A DNA stretch of 64,000 bases. It comes from Auanema rhodensis. Lineage: Eukaryota > Nematoda > Chromadorea > Rhabditida > Rhabditidae. A program made the position numbers and the translations under genes. A model generated the notes under the pieces. That model saw nothing but the letters and a program-made list of their open reading frames with translations, did not search any database and was not told where the DNA came from. The stretch lies in assembly GCA_964057225.1 (NCBI GenBank), contig OZ059896.1:3720001-3784000 (forward strand), written 5' to 3'. Below, piece after piece: positions 38,952 through 52,569 of the stretch (position 1 is its first letter; each line of letters starts with the position of its first letter).

Positions 38952-40612
38952 CAAGTGCACATCACGTGTACATTTAATTAGCATAAATTAAAGTTCACGT
39001 AAATTTCAAAGTCATGGTTACCATGAACCAATATCAATAAAAATTTGTTTTTAGACTAATTTGGACATGGGGAATCTAATTTTGAAAATCGCATCTATTT
39101 ATCTTTCACGTGAAGCGAGTTACATACCAAGTGCACATCACGTGTACATTTAATTAGCATAAATTAAAGTTCACGTAAATTTTAAAGTCATGGTTACCAT
39201 GAACCAATATCAATAAAAATTTGTTTTTAGACTAATATGGACATGGGGAATCTAATTTTGAAAACCGCATCTCTTTATCTTTCACGTGAAGCGAGTTACA
39301 TACCAAGTGCACATCACGTGTACATTTAATTAGCATAAATTAAAGTTCACGTAAATTTCAAAGTCATGGTTACCATGAACCAATATCAATAAAAATTTGT
39401 TTTTAGACTAATATGGACATGGGGAATCTAATTTCGAAAACCGCATCTCTTTATCTTTCACGTGAAGCGAGTTACATACCAAGTGCACATCACGTGTACA
39501 TTTAATTAGCATAAATTAAAGTTCACGTAAATTTCAAAGTCATGGTTACCATGAACCAATATCAATAAAAATTTGTTTTTAGACTAATATGGACATGGGG
39601 AATCTAATTTCGAAAACCGCATCTATTTATCTTTCACGTGAAGCGAGTTACATACCAAGTGCACATCACGTGTACATTTAATTAGCATAAATTAAAGTTC
39701 ACGTAAATTTCAAAGTCATGGTTACCATGAACCAATATCAATAAAAATTTGTTTTTAGACTAATTTGGACATGGGGAATCTAATTTTGAAGACCGCATCT
39801 ATTTATCTTTCACGTGAAGCGAGTTACATACCAAGTGCACATCACGTGTACATTTAATTAGCATAAATTAAAGTTCACGTAAATTTCAAAGTCATGGTTA
39901 CCATGAACCAATATCAATAAAAATTTGTTTTTAGACTAATATGGACATGGGAAATCTAATTTCGAAAACCGCATCTATTTATCTTTCACGTGAAGCGAGT
40001 TACATACCAAGTGCACATCACGTGTACATTTAATTAGCATAAATTAAAGTTCACGTAAATTTCAAAGTCATGGTTACCATGAACCAATATCAATAAAAAT
40101 TTGTTTTTAGACTAATTTGGACATGGGGAATCTAATTTTGAAAACCGCATCTATTTATCTTTCACGTGAAGCGAGTTACATACCAAGTGCACATCACGTG
40201 TACATTTAATTAGCATAAATTAAAGTTCACGTAAATTTCAAAGTCATGGTTACCATGAACCAATATCAATAAAAATTTGTTTTTAGACTAATATGGACAT
40301 GGGGAATCTAATTTCGAAAACCGCATCTATTTATCTTTCACGTGAAGCGAGTTACATACCAAGTGCACATCACGTGTACATTTAATTAGCATAAATTAAA
40401 GTTCACGTAAATTTCAAAGTCATGGTTACCATGAACCAATATCAATAAAAATTTGTTTTTAGACTAATTTGGACATGGGGAATCTAATTTTGAAAACCGC
40501 ATCTATTTATCTTTCACGTGAAGCGAGTTACATACCAAGTGCACATCACGTGTACATTTAATTAGCATAAATTAAAGTTCACGTAAATTTCAAAGTCATG
40601 GTTACCATGAAC
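38952..40612. repeat. Duplicated block, right copy (37-monomer offset)
   Basis: Partner of 32440-34100. Private changes are GAAAATCGC near 39085 and GGGAAATC near 39950. The match ends where the next monomer carries TTTTGGAAAC instead of GAAGAC. Confidence 0.7.
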
Positions 40613-42359
40613 CAATATCAATAAAAATTTGTTTTTAGACTAATATGGACATGGGGAATCTAATTTTGGAAACCGCATCTCTTTATCTTTCACGTGAAGC
40701 GAGTTACATACCAAGTGCACATCACGTGTACATTTAATTAGCATAAATTAAAGTTCACGTAAATTTCAAAGTCATGGTTACCATGAACCAATATCAATAA
40801 AAATTTGTTTTTAGACTAATATGGACATGGGGAATCTAATTTCGAAAACCGCATCTATTTATCTTTCACGTGAAGCGAGTTACATACCAAGTGCACATCA
40901 CGTGTACATTTAATTAGCATAAATTAAAGTTCACGTAAATTTCAAAGTCATGGTTACCATGAACCAATATCAATAAAAATTTGTTTTTAGACTAATATGG
41001 ACATGGGGAATCTAATTTCGAAAACCGCATCTATTTATCTTTCACGTGAAGCGAGTTACATACCAAGTGCACATCACGTGTACATTTAATTAGCATAAAT
41101 TAAAGTTCACGTAAATTTCAAAGTCATGGTTACCATGAACCAATATCAATAAAAATTTGTTTTTAGACTAATATGGACATGGGGAATCTAATTTTGAAAA
41201 CCGCATCTCTTTATCTTTCACGTGAAGCGAGTTACATACCAAGTGCACATCACGTGTACATTTAATTAGCATAAATTAAAGTTCACGTAAATTTCAAAGT
41301 CATGGTTACCATGAACCAATATCAATAAAAATTTGTTTTTAGACTAATATGGACATGGAGAATCTAATTTCGAAAACCGCATCTATTTATCTTTCACGTG
41401 AAGCGAGTTACATACCAAGTGCACATCACGTGTACATTTAATTAGCATAAATTAAAGTTCACGTAAATTTCAAAGTCATGGTTACCATGAACCAATATCA
41501 ATAAAAATTTGTTTTTAGACTAATATGGACATGGGGAATCTAATTTCGAAAACCACATCTATTTATCTTTCACGTGAAGCGAGTTACATACCAAGTGCAC
41601 ATCACGTGTACATTTAATTAGCATAAATTAAAGTTCACGTAAATTTCAAAGTCATGGTTACCATGAACCAATATCAATAAAAATTTGTTTTTAGACTAAT
41701 TTGGACATGGAGAATCTAATTTTGAAAACCGCATCTATTTATCTTTCACGTGAAGCGAGTTACATACCAAGTGCACATCACGTGTACATTTAATTAGCAT
41801 AAATTAAAGTTCACGTAAATTTCAAAGTCATGGTTACCATGAACCAATATCAATAAAAATTTGTTTTTAGACTAATATGGACATGGGGAATCTAATTTTG
41901 GAAACCGCATCTCTTTATCTTTCACGTGAAGCGAGTTACATACCAAGTGCACATCACGTGTACATTTAATTAGCATAAATTAAAGTTCACGTAAATTTCA
42001 AAGTCATGGTTACCATGAACCAATATCAATAAAAATTTGTTTTTAGACTAATATGGACATGGGGAATCTAATTTCGAAAACCGCATCTATTTATCTTTCA
42101 CGTGAAGCGAGTTACATACCAAGTGCACATCACGTGTACATTTAATTAGCATAAATTAAAGTTCACGTAAATTTCAAAGTCATGGTTACCATGAACCAAT
42201 ATCAATAAAAATTTGTTTTTAGACTAATATGGACATGGGGAATCTAATTTCGAAAACCGCATCTATTTATCTTTCACGTGAAGCGAGTTACATACCAAGT
42301 GCACATCACGTGTACATTTAATTAGCATAAATTAAAGTTCACGTAAATTTCAAAGTCAT

Positions 42360-45300
42360 GGTTACCATGAACCAATGTCAATAAAAATTTGTTTTTAGAC
42401 TAATATGGACATGGGGAATCTAATTTTGAAAACCGCATCTCTTTATTTTTCACGTGAAGCGAGTTACATACCAAGTGCACATCACGTGTACATTTAATTA
42501 GCATAAATTAAAGTTCACGTAAATTTCAAAGTCATGGTTACCATGAACCAATATCAATAAAAATTTGTTTTTAGACTAATATGGACATGGGGAATCTAAT
42601 TTCGAAAACCGCATCTATTTATCTTTCACGTGAAGCGAGTTACATACCAAGTGCACATCACGTGTACAATTAATTAGCATAAATTAAAGTTCACGTAAAT
42701 TTCAAAGTCATGGTTACCATGCACCAATATCAATAAAAATTTGTTTTTAGACTAATATGGACATGGGGAATCTAATTTTGAAAACCGCATCTCTTTATCT
42801 CTCACGTGAAGCGAGTTACATACCAAGGGCACATCACGTGTACATTTAATTAGCATTAATTAAAGTTCACGTAAATTTCAAAGTCATGGTTACCATGAAC
42901 CAATATCAATAAAAATTTGTTTTTAGACTAATTTGGACATGGGGAATCTAATTTTGAAAACCGCATCTATTTATCTTTCACGTGAAGCGAGTTACATACC
43001 AAGTGCACATCACGTGTACATTTAATTAGCATAAATTAAAGTTCACGTAAATTTCAAAGTCATGGTTACCATGAACCAATATCAATAAAAATTTGTTTTT
43101 AGACTAATATGGACATGGGGAATCTAATTTCGAAAACCGCATCTATTTATCTTTCACGTGAAGCGAGTTACATACCAAGTGCACATCACGTGTACATTAA
43201 ATTAGCATAAATTAAAGTTCACGTAAATTTCAAAGTCATGGTTACCATGAACCAATATCAATAAAAATTTGTTTTTAGACTAATTTGGACATGGGGAATC
43301 TAATTTTGAAAACCGCATCTATTTATCTTTCACGTGAAGCGAGTTACATACCAAGTGCACATCACGTGTACATTTAATTAGCATAAATTAAAGTTCACGT
43401 AAATTTCAAAGTCATGGTTACCATGAACCAATGTCAATAAAAATTTGTTTTTAGACTAATATGGACATGGGGAATCTAATTTTGAAAACCGCATCTCTTT
43501 ATTTTTCACGTGAAGCGAGTTACATACCAAGTGCACATCACGTGTACATTTAATTAGCATAAATTAAAGTTCACGTAAATTTCAAAGTCATGGTTACCAT
43601 GAACCAATATCAATAAAAATTTGTTTTTAGACTAATATGGACATGGGGAATCTAATTTCGAAAACCGCATCTATTTATCTTTCACGTGAAGCGAGTTACA
43701 TACCAAGTGCACATCACGTGTACAATTAATTAGCATAAATTAAAGTTCACGTAAATTTCAAAGTCATGGTTACCATGCACCAATATCAATAAAAATTTGT
43801 TTTTAGACTAATATGGACATGGGGAATCTAATTTTGAAAACCGCATCTCTTTATCTCTCACGTGAAGCGAGTTACATACCAAGGGCACATCACGTGTACA
43901 TTTAATTAGCATTAATTAAAGTTCACGTAAATTTCAAAGTCATGGTTACCATGAACCAATATCAATAAAAATTTGTTTTTAGACTAATTTGGACATGGGG
44001 AATCTAATTTTTAAAACCGCATCTATTTATCTTTCACGTGAAGCGAGTTACATACCAAGTGCACATCACGTGTACATTTAATTTGCATAAATTAAAGTTC
44101 ACGTAAATTTCAAAGTCATGGTTACCATGAACCAATATCAATAAAAATTTGTTTTTAGACTAATATGGACATGGGGAATCTAATTTCGAAAACCGCATCT
44201 ATTTATCTTTCACGTGAAGCGAGTTACATACCAAGTGCACATCACGTGTACATTTATTTAGCATAAATTAAAGTTCACGTAAATTTCAAAGTCATGGTTA
44301 CCATGCACCAATATCAATAAAAATTTGTTTTTAGACTAGTTTGGACATGGGGAATCTAATTTTGAAAACCGCATCTATTTATCTTTCACGTGAAGCGAGT
44401 TACATACCAAGTGCACATCACGTGTACATTTAATTAGCATAAATTAAAGTTCACGTAAATTTCAAAGTCATGGTTACCATGAACCAATATCAATAAAAAT
44501 TTGTTTTTAGACTAATATGGACATGGGGAATCTAATTTTGGAAACCGCATCTCTTTATCTTTCACGTGAAGCGAGTTACATACCAAGTGCACATCACGTG
44601 TACATTTAATTAGCATAAATTAAAGTTCACGTAAATTTCAAAGTCATGGTTACCATGAACCAATATCAATAAAAATTTGTTTTTAGACTAATATGGACAT
44701 GGGGAATCTAATTTCGAAAACCGCATCTATTTATCTTTCACGTGAAGCGAGTTACATACCAAGTGCACATCACGTGTACATTAAATTAGCATAAATTAAA
44801 GTTCACGTAAATTTCAAAGTCATGGTTACCATGAACCAATATCAATAAAAATTTGTTTTTAGACTAATTTGGACATGGGGAATCTAATTTCGAAAACCGC
44901 ATCTATTTATCTTTCACGTGAAGCGAGTTACATACCAAGTGCACATCACGTGTACATTTAATTAGCATAAATTAAAGTTCACGTAAATTTCAAAGTCATG
45001 GTTACCATGAACCAATGTCAATAAAAATTTGTTTTTAGACTAATATGGACATGGGGAATCTAATTTTGAAAACCGCATCTCTTTATTTTTCACGTGAAGC
45101 GAGTTACATACCAAGTGCACATCACGTGTACATTTAATTAGCATAAATTAAAGTTCACGTAAATTTCAAAGTCATGGTTACCATGAACCAATATCAATAA
45201 AAATTTGTTTTTAGACTAATATGGACATGGGGAATCTAATTTCGAAAACCGCATCTATTTATCTTTCACGTGAAGAGAGTTACATACCAAGTGCACATCA

Positions 45301-45527
45301 CGTGTACAATTAATTAGCATAAATTAAAGTTCACGTAAATTTCAAAGTCATGGTTACCATGCACCAATATCAATAAAAATTTGTTTTTAGACTAATATGG
45401 ACATGGGGAATCTAATTTTGAAAACCGCATCTCTTTATCTCTCACGTGAAGCGAGTTACATACCAAGGGCACATCACGTGTACATTTAATTAGCATTAAT
45501 TAAAGTTCACGTAAATTTCAAAGTCAT
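42360..45527. repeat. Higher-order region marked by AATGTCAAT monomers
   Basis: The same three-monomer motif starts at 42360, 43416 and 45000: an AATGTCAAT/TTATTTTTCAC monomer, then a TTCGA monomer ending ACAATTAATT, then a CATGCACC monomer with CTCTCACG, AAGGGCAC and GCATTAATT. Spacings are 6 and 9 monomers, so units vary in length. Private changes include GACTAGTTTGG near 44335 and CATTTATTTAG near 44251. Confidence 0.7.
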
Positions 45528-46759
45528 GGTTACCATGAACCAATATCAATAAAAATTTGTTTGTGAACTAATATGGACATGGGGAATCTAATTTTGAAAA
45601 CCGCATCTCTTCATCTTTCACGTGAAGCGAGTTACATACCAAGTGCACATCACGTGTACATTTAATTAGCATAAATTAAAGTTCACGTAAATTTCAAAGT
45701 CATGGTTACCATGAACCAATGTCAATAAAAATTTGTTTTTAGACTAATATGGACATGGGGAATCTAATTTTGAAAACCGCATCTCTTTATTTTTCACGTG
45801 AAGCGAGTTACATACCAAGTGCACATCACGTGTACATTTAATTAGCATAAATTAAAGTTCACGTAAATTTCAAAGTCATGGTTACCATGAACCAATATCA
45901 ATAAAAATTTGTTTTTAGACTAATATGGACATGGGGAATCTAATTTTGAAAACCGCATCTCTTTATCTTTCACGTGAAGCGAGTTACATACCAAGTGCAC
46001 ATCACGTGTACATTAAATTAGCATAAATTAAAGTTCACGTAAATTTCAAAGTCATGGTTACCATGAACCAATATCAATAAAAATTTGTTTTTAGACTAAT
46101 TTGGACATGGGGAATCTAATTTTGAAAACCGCATCTCTTCATCTTTCACGTGAAGCGAGTTACATACCAAGTGCACATCACGTGTACATTTAATTAGCAT
46201 AAATTAAAGTTCACGTAAATTTCAAAGTCATGGTTACCATGAACCAATGTCAATAAAAATTTGTTTTTAGACTAATATGGACATGGGGAATCTAATTTTG
46301 AAAACCGCATCTCTTCATCTTTCACGTGAAGCGAGTTACATACCAAGTGCACATCACGTGTACATTTAATTAGCATAAATTAAAGTTCACGTAAATTTCA
46401 AAGTCATGGTTACCATGAACCAATATCAATAAAAATTTGTTTTTAGACTAATATGGACATGGGGAATCTAATTTCGAAAACCGCATCTATTCATCTTTCA
46501 CGTGAAGCGAGTTACATACCAAGTGCACATCACGTGTACATTTAATTAGCATAAATTAAAGTTCACGTAAATTTCAAAGTCATGGTTACCATGAACCAAT
46601 ATCAATAAAAATTTGTTTGTGAACTAATATGGACATGGGGAATCTAATTTTGGAAACCGCATCTCTTCATCTTTCACGTGAAGCGAGTTACATACCAAGT
46701 GCACATCACGTGTACATTTAATTAGCATAAATTAAAGTTCACGTAAATTTCAAAGTCAT

Positions 46760-46936
46760 GGTTACCATGAACCAATATCAATAAAAAATTTGTTTTTAGA
46801 CTAATATGGACATGGGGAATCTAATTTCGAAAACCGCATGTATTCATCTTTCACGTGAAGCGAGTTACATACCAAGTGCACATCACGTGTACATTTAATT
46901 AGCATAAATTAAAGTTCACGTAAATTTCAAAGTCAT
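46760..46936. repeat. 177-bp monomer (one inserted A)
   Basis: It reads CAATAAAAAATTTG with six A instead of five, and CCGCATGTATTCATC further on. The same pair of private variants recurs in the monomer at 48873. Confidence 0.9.
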
Positions 46937-47112
46937 GGTTACCATGAACCAATATCAATAAAAATTTGTTTGTGAACTAATATGGACATGGGGAATCTAA
47001 TTTTGGAAACCGCATCTCTTCATCTTTCACGTGAAGCGAGTTACATACCAAGTGCACATCACGTGTACAATTAATTAGCATAAATTAAAGTTCACGTAAA
47101 TTTCAAAGTCAT

Positions 47113-48168
47113 GGTTACCATGCACCAATATCAATAAAAATTTGTTTTTAGACTAATATGGACATGGGGAATCTAATTTTGAAAACTGCATCTCTTTATC
47201 TTTCACGTGAAGCGAGTTACATACCAAGTGCACATCACGTGTACATTTAATTAGCATAAATTAAAGTTCACGTAAATTTCAAAGTCATGGTTACCATGAA
47301 CCAATATCAATAAAAATTTGTTTTTAGACTAATATGGACATGGGGAATCTAATTTCGAAAACCGCATCTATTCATCTTTCACGTGAAGCGAGTTACATAC
47401 CAAGTGCACATCACGTGTACATTTAATTAGCATAAATTAAAGTTCACGTAAATTTCAAAGTCATGGTTACCATGAACCAATATCAATAAAAATTTGTTTT
47501 TAGACTAATATGGACATGGGGAATCTAATTTTGGAAACCGCATCTCTTCATCTTTCACGTGAAGCGAGTTACATACCAAGTGCACATCACGTGTACAATT
47601 AATTAGCATAAATTAAAGTTCACGTAAATTTCAAAGTCATGGTTACCATGCACCAATATCAATAAAAATTTGTTTTTAGACTAATATGGACATGGGGAAT
47701 CTAATTTTGAAAACTGCATCTCTTTATCTTTCACGTGAAGCGAGTTACATACCAAGTGCACATCACGTGTACATTTAATTAGCATAAATTAAAGTTCACG
47801 TAAATTTCAAAGTCATGGTTACCATGAACCAATATCAATAAAAATTTGTTTTTAGACTAATATGGACATGGGGAATCTAATTTCGAAAACCGCATCTATT
47901 CATCTTTCACGTGAAGCGAGTTACATACCAAGTGCACATCACGTGTACATTTAATTAGCATAAATTAAAGTTCACGTAAATTTCAAAGTCATGGTTACCA
48001 TGAACCAATATCAATAAAAATTTGTTTTTAGACTAATATGGACATGGGGAATCTAATTGTGAAAACCGCATCTCTTTATCTTTCACGTGAAGCGAGTTAC
48101 ATACCAAGTGCACATCACGTGTACATTTAATTAGCATAAATTAAAGTTCACGTAAATTTCAAAGTCAT
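47113..48168. repeat. 3-monomer (528-bp) tandem block
   Basis: GAAAACTGCATC monomers at 47113 and 47641 are each followed by a TTCGA/CTATTCATC monomer. The 528-bp spacing indicates a local 3-monomer duplication. Confidence 0.7.
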
Positions 48169-48872
48169 GGTTACCATGAACCAATATCAATAAAAATTTG
48201 TTTTTAGACTAATATGGACATGGGGAATCTAATTTTGAAAACCGCATCTCTTTATCTTTCACGTGAAGCGAGTTACATACCAAGTGCACATCACGTGTAC
48301 ATTAAATTAGCATAAATTAAAGTTCACGTAAATTTCAAAGTCATGGTTACCATGAACCAATATCAATAAAAATTTGTTTTTAGACTAATTTGGACATGGG
48401 GAATCTAATTTTGAAAACCGCATCTCTTCATCTTTCACGTGAAGCGAGTTACATACCAAGTGCACATCACGTGTACATTTAATTAGCATAAATTAAAGTT
48501 CACGTAAATTTCAAAGTCATGGTTACCATGAACCAATGTCAATAAAAATTTGTTTTTAGACTAATATGGACATGGGGAGTCTAATTTTGAAAACCGCATC
48601 TCTTCATCTTTCACGTGAAGCGAGTTACATACCAAGTGCACATCACGTGTACATTTAATTAGCATAAATTAAAGTTCACGTAAATTTCAAAGTCATGGTT
48701 ACCATGAACCAATATCAATAAAAATTTGTTTTTAGACTAATATGGACATGGGGAATCTAATTTCGAAAACCGCATCTATTCATCTTTCACGTGAAGCGAG
48801 TTACATACCAAGTGCACATCACGTGTACATTTAATTAGCATAAATTAAAGTTCACGTAAATTTCAAAGTCAT

Positions 48873-49049
48873 GGTTACCATGAACCAATATCAATAAAAA
48901 ATTTGTTTTTAGACTAATATGGACATGGGGAATCTAATTTCGAAAACCGCATGTATTCATCTTTCACGTGAAGCGAGTTACATACCAAGTGCACATCACG
49001 TGTACATTTAATTAGCATAAATTAAAGTTCACGTAAATTTCAAAGTCAT
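48873..49049. repeat. 177-bp monomer (one inserted A), second copy
   Basis: It shares the six-A run and GCATGTATTC with the monomer at 46760, 2,113 bp upstream (12 monomers plus the extra base). The shared pair shows copying rather than independent mutation or random sequencing error. Confidence 0.9.
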
Positions 49050-52000
49050 GGTTACCATGAACCAATATCAATAAAAATTTGTTTGTGAACTAATATGGAC
49101 ATGGGGAATCTAATTTTGGAAACCGCATCTCTTCATCTTTCACGTGAAGCGAGTTACATACCAAGTGCACATCACGTGTACAATTAATTAGCATAAATTA
49201 AAGTTCACGTAAATTTCAAAGTCATGGTTACCATGCACCAATATCAATAAAAATTTGTTTTTAGACTAATATGGACATGGGGAATCTAATTTTGAAAACC
49301 GCATCTCTTTATCTCTCACGTGAAGCGAGTTACATACCAAGGGCACATCACGTGTACATTTAATTAGCATTAATTAAAGTTCACGTAAATTTCAAAGTCA
49401 TGGTTACCATGAACCAATATCAATAAAAATTTGTTTGTGAACAAATATGGACATGGGGAATCTAATTTTGAAAACCGCATCTCTTCATCTTTCACGTGAA
49501 GCGAGTTACATACCAAGTGCACATCACGTGTACATTTAATTAGCATAAATTAAAGTTCACGTAAATTTCAAAGTCATGGTTACCATGAACCAATGTCAAT
49601 AAAAATTTGTTTTTAGACTAATATGGACATGGGGAATCTAATTTTGAAAACCGCATCTCTTTATTTTTCACGTGAAGCGAGTTACATACCAAGTGCACAT
49701 CACGTGTACATTTAATTAGCATAAATTAAAGTTCACGTAAATTTCAAAGTCATGGTTACCATGAACCAATATCAATAAAAATTTGTTTTTAGACTAATTT
49801 GGACATGGGGAATCTAATTTTGAAAACCGCATCTATTTATCTTTCACGTGAAGCGAGTTACATACCAAGTGCACATCACGTGTACATTTAATTAGCATAA
49901 ATTAAAGTTCACGTAAATTTCAAAGTCATGGTTACCATGAACCAATATCAATAAAAATTTGTTTGTGAACTAATATGGACATGGGGAATCTAATTTTGGA
50001 AACCGCATCTCTTCATCTTTCACGTGAAGCGAGTTACATACCAAGTGCACATCACGTGTACAATTAATTAGCATAAATTAAAGTTCACGTAAATTTCAAA
50101 GTCATGGTTACCATGCACCAATATCAATAAAAATTTGTTTTTAGACTAATATGGACATGGGGAATCTAATTTTGAAAACCGCATCTCTTTATCTCTCAGG
50201 TGAAGCGAGTTACATACCAAGTGCACATCACGTGTACAATTAATTAGCATAAATTAAAGTTCACGTAAATTTCAAAGTCATGGTTACCATGCACCAATAT
50301 CAATAAAAATTTGTTTTTAGACTAATATGGACATGTGGAATCTAACTTTGAAAACCGCATCTCTTTATCTCTCACGTGAAGCGAGTTACATACCAAGGGC
50401 ACATCACGTGTACATTTAATTAGCATAAATTAAAGTTCACGTAAATTTCAAAGTCATGGTTACCATGCACCAATATCAATAAAAATTTGTTTTTAGACTA
50501 ATATGGACATGGGGAATCTAATTTTGAAAACCGCATCTCTTTATCTTTCACGTGAAGCGAGTTACATACCAAGTGCACATCACGTGTACATTTAATTAGC
50601 ATAAATTAAAGTTCACGTAAATTTCAAAGTCATGGTTACCATGAACCAATATCAATAAAAATTTGTTTTTAGACTAATATGGACATGGGGAATCTAATTT
50701 TGAAAACCGCATCTCTTTATCTTTCACGTGAAGCGAGTTACATACCAAGTGCACATCACGTGTACATTTAATTAGCATTAATTAAAGTTCACGTAAATTT
50801 CAAAGTCATGGTTACCATGAACCAATATCAATAAAAATTTGTTTGTGAACTAATCTGGACATGGGGAATCTAATTTTGAAAACCGCATCTCTTCATCTTT
50901 CACGTGAAGCGAGTTACATACCAAGTGCACATCACGTGTACATTTAATTAGCATAAATTAAAGTTCACGTAAATTTCAAAGTCATGGTTACCATGCACCA
51001 ATATCAATAAAAATTTGTTTTTAGACTAATATGGACATGGGGAATCTAATTTTGAAAACCGCCTCTCTTTATCTCTCACGTGAAGCGAGTTACATACCAA
51101 GGGCACATCACGTGTACATTTAATTAGCATTAATTAAAGTTCACGTAAATTTCAAAGTCATGGTTACCATGAACCAATATCAATAAAAATTTGTTTGTGA
51201 ACTAATATGGACATGGGGAATCTAATTTTGAAAACCGCATCTCTTCATCTTTCACGTGAAGCGAGTTACATACCAAGTGCACATCACGTGTACATTTAAT
51301 TAGCATAAATTAAAGTTCACGTAAATTTCAAAGTCATGGTTACCATGAACCAATGTCAATAAAAATTTGTTTTTAGACTAATATGGACATGGGGAATCTA
51401 ATTTTGAAAACCGCATCTCTTTATTTTTCACGTGAAGCGAGTTACATACCAAGTGCACATCACGTGTACATTTAATTAGCATAAATTAAAGTTCACGTAA
51501 ATTTCAAAGTCATGGTTACCATGAACCAATATCAATAAAAATTTGTTTTTAGACTAATTTGGACATGGGGAATCTAATTTTGAAAACCGCATCTCTTCAT
51601 CTTTCACGTGAAGCAAGTTACATACCAAGTGCACATCACGTGTACATTTAATTAGCATAAATTAAAGTTCACGTAAATTTCAAAGTCATGGTTACCATGA
51701 ACCAATGTCAATAAAAATTTGTTTGTGAACTAATATGGACATGGGGAATCTAATTTTGGAAACCGCATCTCTTCATCTTTCACGTGAAGCGAGTTACATA
51801 CCAAGTGCACATCACGTGTACAATTAATTAGCATAAATTAAAGTTCACGTAAATTTCAAAGTCATGGTTACCATGCACCAATATCAATAAAAATTTGTTT
51901 TTAGACTAATATGGACATGGGGAATCTAACTTTGAAAACCGCATCTCTTTATCTCTCACGTGAAGCGAGTTACATACCAAGGGCACATCACGTGTACATT

Positions 52001-52569
52001 TAATTAGCATAAATTAAAGTTCACGTAAATTTCAAAGTCATGGTTACCATGCACCAATATCAATAAAAATTTGTTTTTAGACTAATATGGACATGGGGAA
52101 TCTAATTTTGAAAACCGCATCTCTTTATCTCTCAGGTGAAGCGAGTTACATACCAAGTGCACATCACGTGTACAATTAATTAGCATAAATTAAAGTTCAC
52201 GTAAATTTCAAAGTCATGGTTACCATGCACCAATATCAATAAAAATTTGTTTTTAGACTAATATGGACATGGGGAATCTAACTTTGAAAACCGCATCTCT
52301 TTATCTCTCACGTGAAGCGAGTTACATACCAAGGGCACATCACGTGTATATTTAATTAGCATAAATTAAAGTTCACGTAAATTTCAAAGTCATGGTTACC
52401 ATGCACCAATATCAATAAAAATTTGTTTTTAGACTAATATGGACATGGGGAATCTAATTTTGAAAACCGCATCTCTTTATCTTTCACGTGAAGCGAGTTA
52501 CATACCAAGTGCACATCACGTGTACATTTAATTAGCATAAATTAAAGTTCACGTAAATTTCAAAGTCAT

